Shown one piece after another: positions 30,832 to 37,515 of a stretch of 37,515 nucleotides of DNA. A program made the position numbers and the translations under genes. Positions within the stretch are counted from its first letter, which is position 1. The number at the start of each line of letters is the position of its first letter. Source of the stretch: a virus; IMG/VR virus record IMGVR_UViG_3300031951_000533, positions 1 through 37,515 of that record. One strand, written 5' to 3'. The notes under the pieces were generated by a model. The model was given only the letters and a program-made list of their open reading frames with translations, did not search any database and was not told the origin of the DNA.

Positions 30832-32642
30832 TGGTACATCCTCACTGATATATCAACACTACCTGAATACACATCTAATTTGTGTTTTGTTATTACACCC
30901 GTTCCTGTGTTCGCATTGTAGATTTGCGTCACCAATGGGTTCAAATCATTCAAATTGATTGTGCAATTTGCACCAACATCTTCAAAGCCACAAATGAAAT
31001 GCTTTGTCTTGAATTCCAAATCAACTTGCTTTGAATCACCAAGGGCTTTGACAAGTGCATAAGCAATTGTATATGGAATGCCTGCCTGTTGCTGTTCCAA
31101 AATCATTTGAACATTCACATTCCCGTCATCTTGCAATTTTGCATAATCAAGTGAAATTGCATCTGTGTTGGAATATTTGAATTGACATTGCGTATCTGGC
31201 TTTTTAATTGTTCCCGAATCATTCCAAACAATCATTCCTGCATTGATTGAATTTTTCCTTGCAATTGCTCTGCCCTCTGCACTTAGTGAACCTGTGATTG
31301 ATCTTCCTGTTGGTGATGGCAAATTGTGGAAAATCAATTCAACATCCTTTCCATTGTCTGATGACACGCCCTCTTGGTATTGAAAAGTTTTTGTGTCCTT
31401 TTCACCTTGCAATGTAGAAACTGATGTTTGTGCTGATTTGACGGATTCTTGAAATAACTTCATCTTAATATCAGAATAAACATTACTTTGATTGAATGCG
31501 ATTCCTGAACCTGTCATTGGTCGAATAAAGTCTGCCGTGTATGAAATGCCAAATGCACCTGTTACGCTTGAATATGATAGGTTTATGCGATAAATTTCTA
31601 ATGTATTTTCAACCAATGATTGAAACACCTCATAGAAATTTTGATATTTTCCAAATGCTGTTCCATCAATCAATGCACCACCTTTCAACGATGTAATGCC
31701 ATCTTCATCTTTGTAAATTTCAGAAACAAATGCAGGTCTTGCAATTGCACCACCAACAGAATCATTGACTGTTAATCTTGGTGCATAGAATGTCCATGCT
31801 CTTGCAAAAGGAACAGGAACGGAAACAGATGCCGATGCATTCCAAGTGATTGACCTCATGTATTCCGACAACATAGAATCAATCAATGTTTTCAAATTAT
31901 TGAAAGTGTTGACTATGAAACTGAACTTGTCAATTGCTGTGTCATTTGCTTGGTATGCATTTGTGGCATCAGGGCTGAAATAATATGCTGAACCAACAAA
32001 GATGTCATTGTATCTTGTGTTTCTTGCAATTGAATACCCGTTCCCATAATCAAGAACATTTGTATTTGTTGTGCCATTTGACAAAAAATAGTTTGCCCAA
32101 AAATCACCAACAATATTTTCGCAAATGAATCTCATGACATCAAAGCATTCAATCTTGAAATTTATCACTGAATCCAATTTTGTCAAAGTCAATTCATTTT
32201 CCGCTGCAAATTTTTGGCACCCAATAAATACAGGTCTGTCACCACTTCCATCATTCACCATGAGAATGAAAGTGTTGAATCTGTAAAAAGTCAAAAGTGT
32301 TTCCGCGCTTCCATCAGCATTGTATGGAAAACCTGTTTGTGTTGTGCCACGCAATAATGCAGACCGCAAATCATTCAAATCATTTGTGCCTTGCAATGAT
32401 GCCAAGTTCGCATTCAATGTCATCACTTGTGAAACAAGCCCCGCGGGAAGTTCACCAAGTTCAGTTTCAATTGACATTGAACGCATCAAAAAATCATCAG
32501 GCAATTCCACCAAATCAAATGATGAAAGTGAATTCAAGTTTGTTGAACCTGAACCCGTGTTTGCATTGCTTGGCAAAATGTACAGTGTATATTGCCATGC
32601 ATTTTCATCTTCAAATTGTGTATAGTATCTTTTATATGGCAT
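30828..32642 (-). CDS. Large minor tail protein (tail tip / baseplate hub)
   Basis: 604 residues from the ATG at 32642, 1 base after the preceding stop. It has the size and place of the baseplate hub or tail-tip protein that binds the tape measure end. Beta-rich, with segments FGISYTADFIRPMTGSGI and VDLEFKTKHFICGFEDVGAN. No peptidase or glycosidase motif seen. Probably the central tip protein. Confidence 0.7.
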   Translation of the reverse strand: MPYKRYYTQFEDENAWQYTLYILPSNANTGSGSTNLNSLSSFDLVELPDDFLMRSMSIETELGELPAGLVSQVMTLNANLASLQGTNDLNDLRSALLRGTTQTGFPYNADGSAETLLTFYRFNTFILMVNDGSGDRPVFIGCQKFAAENELTLTKLDSVINFKIECFDVMRFICENIVGDFWANYFLSNGTTNTNVLDYGNGYSIARNTRYNDIFVGSAYYFSPDATNAYQANDTAIDKFSFIVNTFNNLKTLIDSMLSEYMRSITWNASASVSVPVPFARAWTFYAPRLTVNDSVGGAIARPAFVSEIYKDEDGITSLKGGALIDGTAFGKYQNFYEVFQSLVENTLEIYRINLSYSSVTGAFGISYTADFIRPMTGSGIAFNQSNVYSDIKMKLFQESVKSAQTSVSTLQGEKDTKTFQYQEGVSSDNGKDVELIFHNLPSPTGRSITGSLSAEGRAIARKNSINAGMIVWNDSGTIKKPDTQCQFKYSNTDAISLDYAKLQDDGNVNVQMILEQQQAGIPYTIAYALVKALGDSKQVDLEFKTKHFICGFEDVGANCTINLNDLNPLVTQIYNANTGTGVITKHKLDVYSGSVDISVRMYQ

Positions 32643-32643
32643 G

Positions 32644-33126
32644 TCAAACCCTCGCTGCAAGATCGCGTTGATAGCAAGTCAATGTCAATCTTTCGTTTCC
32701 TGATGTCCATTGCTTTTCATTTGATATATCACACCTCACAAATACAAAAGGAATCAATGCTGATGTTCTTGGGAATGCTGTTGAATTACGGTATCTATCA
32801 GGCAAGACTTTTGGTGCATCAGGTGCATTCAATCGGACAAACTTTCTTTGCAATACAGAATCCAAAAGAAACATAATTGAATCAGTATTCAGGTATGTTG
32901 GTGGATTTGTCATCCATGTTGAATTTGGAAAACATTGCACCTCCAATGCACGTCTCAATTTCCTTTGTCCAATTTCCCGCCCTTGCATTGAAACATCGGA
33001 ATCAGACTCTATTTCAAATGTTGGAAACATTCCAACAATTGGAATTTGAATTGCAGTGTAGGATGCATTCCCTGTTGAAAATGTGTCAACATCACAACCT
33101 TCAATCTTAACCCAAAATCTTGACAT
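32644..33126 (-). CDS. Distal tail protein, probable
   Basis: 160 residues from the ATG at 33126, which shares one base with the tape measure stop and has a perfect AGGAGG 5 bases before it, inside the tape measure's last codons. Beta-rich (RFWVKIEGCDVDTFS, IPFVFVRCDISNEKQW). Position after the tape measure and before the hub fits the distal tail protein that forms the tip ring. Confidence 0.65.
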   Translation of the reverse strand: MSRFWVKIEGCDVDTFSTGNASYTAIQIPIVGMFPTFEIESDSDVSMQGREIGQRKLRRALEVQCFPNSTWMTNPPTYLNTDSIMFLLDSVLQRKFVRLNAPDAPKVLPDRYRNSTAFPRTSALIPFVFVRCDISNEKQWTSGNERLTLTCYQRDLAARV

Positions 33127-36100
33127 CAAAACCTCCTTGAATTTCTTTTGCGATTTGATTCAATCATTGCTGTGATAGAATTTCCATCTGCTTGCAAAAC
33201 ACCATCAACCTGCACGCGAGTATTCCTATTGATTTGCACGCCTAAACTCTCTGTGGTGACTCGTAATTGTCTAAGCTCATGGATTATGTCACCTGATTCA
33301 TTTACGCTTGTCTGTGAGATTTGATGCCTATAAAATTCACGCAATGGAAGACCCGTTCTGTTCATCCATTCCAATTCATCTTTGTTTTGTTTTGTTGCCT
33401 TTGCTGTGATGACTGATTCACCCTTTGACAACCACGCTGGAATTGAGTCACTTGTTTCTGTTCCTTCGCCTTGTAATTCAACAACACCATCTTTGAACCC
33501 CGCTGCTGATTGTGCTGCTGCAAATAATCCATACAACGCTGCTGTCAAAATTGCTGTTGTTGCAATACCACCAATGCCTGTTGCAAATTCCTTTCCTGCA
33601 ATATTTGCAATGTAAATTGGAATCATTTTTTGCAATGCTTCAAATGCTAATTGAACTGTTGCTTTTCCAAAGTCTGCCAAGTTTGCTTTTCCTGATGCAG
33701 CTAATTGCGCAAATTGAATTGCTGCCTTTCCTGCAAAATCTTCCAATACAGATGTCCTGAATCCATATACCATTTCATCATTGTCTGCTGCATCCTTTTG
33801 CGCTTTGTTGTAATCCATTTGCGCCTTGGCAAATTCTTCCAATGTGCCTTTTCCTTTCAATTCTTCCAAGCGTTTTTTGGCATCCGCTTCCTTTGCATCC
33901 AATGCTGCTTGTTTTGCAATTCGATCCTGTGCCTGCGTGTTCAGTTTGTTCCCTTGGTCTGTCAATATTTGTGATATTGCTTTTTCACTACCAATCTTCA
34001 AATCTTTCAACAATTGATCACCAAGATTTTCCTGAATCAATCCTGCATCAATCCTTGCTTGGTTTAATTCAGACAATTTCTGTTGATATTCTTCAAATGT
34101 AATTGTTCTATCAGCCAATGATTTTTCAAGGTCTGATTCCTCGGCATCCAATGCTGCTTTCTTTTCCTCTCTCAATTGTCTATTGGCTTCCCTTTCTTCC
34201 ATCAATCTACTGATGTTGAATTGTTCCATCAGTGACATTTGGAATGCAGATTGAATTCCATAAAGAATGTTTGTTTGTCTGTCGTATTCTTCCTGTAATT
34301 TCACACGCTCTTGCAAATATGCAGTTTCCAATTCATCTAATTTTGTAAAGTTCCCTGCATTTGCCTCTCTTTCCTTTTCATATTGAATACGCAAATCAAG
34401 TAAAGACAAATCTAGTTTTCTTTTATTAGCATCTGTTTGTCTTTCAATTGAAACACGCTCGCGTATGTTCGCTGCATCTGTTTCCAATTGCTCTTGCTTT
34501 TTTAAGTTTTCTGCAATTGTCTTTTCAATATCCTCTCTTTGCTTTTCATCACCATTGACTTTGATTGCATTCAATTCATTATTTGCATTTGCAAAATCCG
34601 CTTTCAATTTTGCAATGGAATCACTGAACACTTTTTCATCAACAGAGAATGCGAACTTTGTTGTCAATGTTTCATCTGTTGTTTTTCGCAATGATTCAGA
34701 AGTTTCTTTCAAATTATCAAGAGTAGATTTGAAAACCTCTTTGTTTTCTGTTGCTGTTAATTTTGCAAGTGATGTATTCAGCTTATTGATTTGGTCATCA
34801 ATTTCATCATAGAATTTTGCAGCATCTTTTCTTACCTTTTCAATTTCACCTTTCTTTCCTTGCAATCCTGAAATGATTTTCCCATCAGCACTAATTGTGA
34901 TGTCTGCAATATCTTTGATTGATTTGAATTGTTTTCCATCATATTCTGCAATTCCACCTTTTGCATCTAATATCTTTTGAAGCCTTGCAAGTTCATCTTG
35001 GTATAAAAGTTTCTTTTGCTCGGCTGTCAATTCGCCTGCTGTGTTTGCATCTGCAATTTTCTGTTGTGTTTCCAATGCCTTTTCTTGGTATGCCTTTTCC
35101 GCTTGAATCAAATCTTGAATTGATTGCAATCTTGGATCATCTTGTTTTGGTGGCTTTGGCTTTGGTTTGCCTTTGTCTTTGTCAGGGTCAACAACAGGTT
35201 CAACAACAGGCTTGACTTTTGTTTCAATTGGAGCTTCTGCTTTTTTACGGAATGTTGCCAATGCTGCATTCACTGCCTGTGTTGCTGCTGTTGATGTTGC
35301 TGTGATATTATCAACGCCGCTTTTGTTTAATCTTTCAAGAAACGCCGCCTGTGCATCCTGCACTTCCTTTTCGTTCTTTGCATTGTAGAGTTTGTTTGCA
35401 AAATCTTGAACATCAATCTTTGCTTCGCTTGACAAAGTTTGGATTGCAAGATTTCGTTTTTCATATGCAATCAACCGCGCTGTTTTTGAGAATGCCTCTT
35501 CCAATTTGTCATTCTCATTTTTCAATCTTCCAAGTTCAGCCGTTGTTGCTTTTCCAACTTCTTCCACACCTTTCAAATTCTCTTTGTAGGATTTTGTCTG
35601 GTCAATCAACTTTGGATATTTCCTATCAAGTTCAGATTGAATTTCCTGCAATCGCTTTTGCTCCTTTGCACTCAATTCTGATTTGCTTGCAAGTTCCTTG
35701 AATTCATTCACAAGTTTTTGTGTTTGGAATTCCCCTTGTTGCTGTTCTTTGTTCAACTTCATTTGTTCTTCAATCACAACCTTTTGTGATTCTGCATTTT
35801 CCAAGTTTTCTTCTGTGCTTGTTGACATAGCATCAGCCAATGCAACAATACCAACCGCTGCTGCTGCCACGCCCGCTGCAATCAAGAAAACAGGGTTTAC
35901 CAACAGTGCTGCTGTCCATGCAATTGTTGCCGTTGTTGCTGAACCTATTCCAAGAGTTAATGCACCAAATGCAGGTGATGCAACATAAGCAGCAACACCA
36001 ACCGCTGCAAGTCCAATTGCAATTGGTGAAAGGTATGTTGCTATTGTTGCAAAATTATCAAATACAAATTTCACAACAGGTGTCAATGCTTGGAATGCTT

Positions 36101-37223
36101 TAATCAATCCGACTTCAATTGCTGCTTTCACTTTGTCAACTCTTTGTGCCAATGTGTCCTGATTAATTGCTGCTTGTGTTACCGCTTCTGTTGTGCCTGT
36201 TACCTGTTCAGTGAATGATTTGATTGTGTCAACTTGATCCAACAAAATGCCTGCTGCTGATGCATTTTCTGCACCAAACAATTTTCCCGCTGCTGCTGCC
36301 TTTTCCGCTGGGTTTGTAATCTTGTCCAATCCACCTTTCAACATTTCCAATGCTGATGCAAGACCGCCACCATCTTCTGCTGATGTTGTCAAAGTGTTTC
36401 CAAGTTTCTCATATGACAAACCAACTTTTGCCAATACGGCTTCCTGTTCTTTTCCACCATCAATCAATTTGCCAATCACATTACGCAATGCAACACCCGC
36501 TTCGCTTCCAACCTTTCCACCAACTGCCAATCCTTGGATTGCAGCGTTGGTTTCTTCGAATGAAAGTCCTGCACCTTTTGCAGCAACACCCGCTTGCAAA
36601 ATTGCTTCACTCACTTGTGGAATTTCCGCTGCACCTGCTTTTGCCGATGCTGCCAAAACATTGATGAATCTTCCTGATTCAGATGCTAATTTTGCGGGAT
36701 CACTTGCATCAACACCAAATTGCAACATGGATGCAGACAATGCATCAACAGAAGCCTTTGCATCCAATCCCGCTGCTTTTCCAAGAATGTTCACTGATTC
36801 AGCAACCGTTCCCAATGCCTCTGGCGTCTTTGCCAAGTCTGCACCAAACTTTGACAAAACCGTTCCAAACATCTCCACTTGTGTTGTTGCACTTCCACCA
36901 AATTTCAATGCCAAGTCCTGTGCCCTTGTCCCCAAATCATTCAACCCCTCACCTGTTGCACCTGTGATTGCGGATACCGCTTGCAATGCTGTTTCAAAAT
37001 TAGCGCCCGCTTCAACTGCTGCTGTTACACCCTGTTGCAAAACATTCTTGACATCCCCCGCAAAGTCCGCTGCAAATCCACCTGCAAATGAACCTTTGAA
37101 AACATCACTGAATTTTGATTGTGCCTGTTGCGCAGCATCAGTTGCTTTTTCAACAACTTCCTGAAAACCTTTTTCGGCATCAGTAGAATCAACACCAACT
37201 TTGAGTGTAACATCATTTGCCAT
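33126..37223 (-). CDS. Tape measure protein
   Basis: 1365 residues. An N-terminal PhageMin_Tail-type region (residues 1-350: ANFETALQAVSAITGATGEG, VEMFGTVLSKFGADLAKTP, ALRNVIGKLIDGG), hydrophobic segments at about 385-470 (LSPIAIGLAAVGVAAYVA, NPVFLIAAGVAAAAVGIV), a very long coiled-coil region with many Glu/Lys/Gln, another hydrophobic segment near 1225-1255 (TTAILTAALYGLFAAAQS) and a final VELQGEGTETSDSIPAWLSK segment. Tape measure length sets tail length: at 1.5 A per residue it gives about 200 nm. It starts 3 bases after the chaperone stop. Confidence 0.93.
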   Translation of the reverse strand: MANDVTLKVGVDSTDAEKGFQEVVEKATDAAQQAQSKFSDVFKGSFAGGFAADFAGDVKNVLQQGVTAAVEAGANFETALQAVSAITGATGEGLNDLGTRAQDLALKFGGSATTQVEMFGTVLSKFGADLAKTPEALGTVAESVNILGKAAGLDAKASVDALSASMLQFGVDASDPAKLASESGRFINVLAASAKAGAAEIPQVSEAILQAGVAAKGAGLSFEETNAAIQGLAVGGKVGSEAGVALRNVIGKLIDGGKEQEAVLAKVGLSYEKLGNTLTTSAEDGGGLASALEMLKGGLDKITNPAEKAAAAGKLFGAENASAAGILLDQVDTIKSFTEQVTGTTEAVTQAAINQDTLAQRVDKVKAAIEVGLIKAFQALTPVVKFVFDNFATIATYLSPIAIGLAAVGVAAYVASPAFGALTLGIGSATTATIAWTAALLVNPVFLIAAGVAAAAVGIVALADAMSTSTEENLENAESQKVVIEEQMKLNKEQQQGEFQTQKLVNEFKELASKSELSAKEQKRLQEIQSELDRKYPKLIDQTKSYKENLKGVEEVGKATTAELGRLKNENDKLEEAFSKTARLIAYEKRNLAIQTLSSEAKIDVQDFANKLYNAKNEKEVQDAQAAFLERLNKSGVDNITATSTAATQAVNAALATFRKKAEAPIETKVKPVVEPVVDPDKDKGKPKPKPPKQDDPRLQSIQDLIQAEKAYQEKALETQQKIADANTAGELTAEQKKLLYQDELARLQKILDAKGGIAEYDGKQFKSIKDIADITISADGKIISGLQGKKGEIEKVRKDAAKFYDEIDDQINKLNTSLAKLTATENKEVFKSTLDNLKETSESLRKTTDETLTTKFAFSVDEKVFSDSIAKLKADFANANNELNAIKVNGDEKQREDIEKTIAENLKKQEQLETDAANIRERVSIERQTDANKRKLDLSLLDLRIQYEKEREANAGNFTKLDELETAYLQERVKLQEEYDRQTNILYGIQSAFQMSLMEQFNISRLMEEREANRQLREEKKAALDAEESDLEKSLADRTITFEEYQQKLSELNQARIDAGLIQENLGDQLLKDLKIGSEKAISQILTDQGNKLNTQAQDRIAKQAALDAKEADAKKRLEELKGKGTLEEFAKAQMDYNKAQKDAADNDEMVYGFRTSVLEDFAGKAAIQFAQLAASGKANLADFGKATVQLAFEALQKMIPIYIANIAGKEFATGIGGIATTAILTAALYGLFAAAQSAAGFKDGVVELQGEGTETSDSIPAWLSKGESVITAKATKQNKDELEWMNRTGLPLREFYRHQISQTSVNESGDIIHELRQLRVTTESLGVQINRNTRVQVDGVLQADGNSITAMIESNRKRNSRRF

Positions 37224-37226
37224 TTT

Positions 37227-37502
37227 TTATCCTTTGTGATTGCGTTCTTTGTGGTAAGTCAAGTTCATTGCATAAACTTTGAACATTTCAAGTCTTGAAA
37301 TATTATTCCATAGGTGATAGAATTCAGATGCACTGCCATTTGCAATGTTTCGAAAAACAAAATATTCATCCATGATTGATTCATCCAAATATCTCATTGC
37401 CAATGGTTCATCATCCTGAACATATTTGTCGTCATCAGGGTCATTGAACACAATCCATTCATTCAACATTTCATGGATTTGTCTTGATTCTACCCAATAC
37501 AT
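37227..37502 (-). CDS. Tail assembly chaperone, downstream frame (gpT-like)
   Basis: 91 acidic residues (SRQIHEMLNEWIVFNDPDDD, NISRLEMFKVYAMNLTYH) in the frame after the upstream chaperone, overlapping it by 32 bases (83-114, equal to 37471-37502). It ends 3 bases before the tape measure ATG. Its own ATG has no close Shine-Dalgarno, so it is probably made as a fusion by frameshifting, as in lambda G-T. The frame spans the contig junction. Confidence 0.7.
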   Translation of the reverse strand: MYWVESRQIHEMLNEWIVFNDPDDDKYVQDDEPLAMRYLDESIMDEYFVFRNIANGSASEFYHLWNNISRLEMFKVYAMNLTYHKERNHKG

Positions 37503-37515
37503 TTTGACGAAAAAA
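37389..37515. repeat. Direct terminal overlap of the contig, right copy
   Basis: Exact second copy of bases 1-127. It holds the 5' end of the downstream tail-chaperone frame and the 3' end of the upstream one. Only one copy should be counted in the genome. Confidence 0.95.

Noticed and set aside
36247-37164. 305-codon open frame on the plus strand opposite the tape measure gene
   Set aside because: Its Ala/Pro/Ser/Asn-rich product is the reverse-strand shadow of the Ala/Gly-rich tape measure; no leader or motif supports it.
1-37515. CRISPR arrays, tRNA genes, rRNA, insertion sequences
   Set aside because: I looked for spaced direct repeats, cloverleaf-like stretches and transposase motifs on both strands and found none I could support.

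Overview
The window is a complete or nearly complete genome of a tailed dsDNA phage, best described as a virulent siphovirus of a Bacteroidota host. The first 127 bases are repeated exactly as the last 127 (1-127 = 37389-37515). That is what a k=127 assembler leaves on a circular contig, so the unique length is about 37,388 bp. Long-tail evidence is a 1365-residue tape measure, a tail-tube gene and a two-frame tail-chaperone locus. Host evidence is a DUF3127-like OB protein and two early promoters of the form TTTG-N20-TA(T/G)ATTGC, close to the Bacteroidota consensus. I see no integrase, repressor, DNA polymerase, RNA polymerase, tRNA or CRISPR. Every gene I support is on the minus strand, so transcription runs from high to low coordinates and crosses the contig junction. 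Early region (29248 down to 17651): two copies of a promoter repeat, small early proteins, an excisionase-like HTH, a Sak4-like RecA-fold ATPase, a RecB/Cas4-like nuclease, an HTH protein, an initiator-like protein whose gene carries six runs of 5-7 G, a free-standing DnaA domain IV, a glycosyltransferase, a primase-helicase, a Vsr/DUF559-type endonuclease, a GH19 endolysin, the DUF3127-like protein and a chain of very small overlapping genes. It closes at a strong rho-independent terminator (17571-17606). Late region (17414 down to 37227 by way of the junction, then to 29404): coiled-coil membrane protein, holin-like protein, L,D-transpeptidase-like enzyme, baseplate and fibre proteins, metallophosphoesterase, two-TM protein, then ParB-like protein, histidine-phosphatase/cytidylyltransferase fusion, TAGT-like glycosyltransferase, TerS, TerL, portal-MuF fusion, protease with an extra N-terminal domain, HK97-fold capsid, connectors, a GT2-type glycosyltransferase, tail tube, tail chaperones, tape measure and distal tail proteins. 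It closes at a second strong terminator (29342-29383). The most unusual content is: (1) an A/T-rich cassette (about 12080-9902) coding for a ParB-like protein, a phosphatase-cytidylyltransferase fusion and a TET-associated-type glycosyltransferase with no TET/JBP hydroxylase in the genome, a candidate undescribed nucleotide-activated modification pathway; (2) a lambda-O-like candidate origin, with a G-run array inside an initiator-like gene and a 13-bp inverted repeat just upstream; (3) a glycosyltransferase placed directly before the tail-tube gene; (4) a +1/-2 frameshift arrangement at the tail chaperone. Function calls come from reading the sequence and recalled family motifs, not from database searches.
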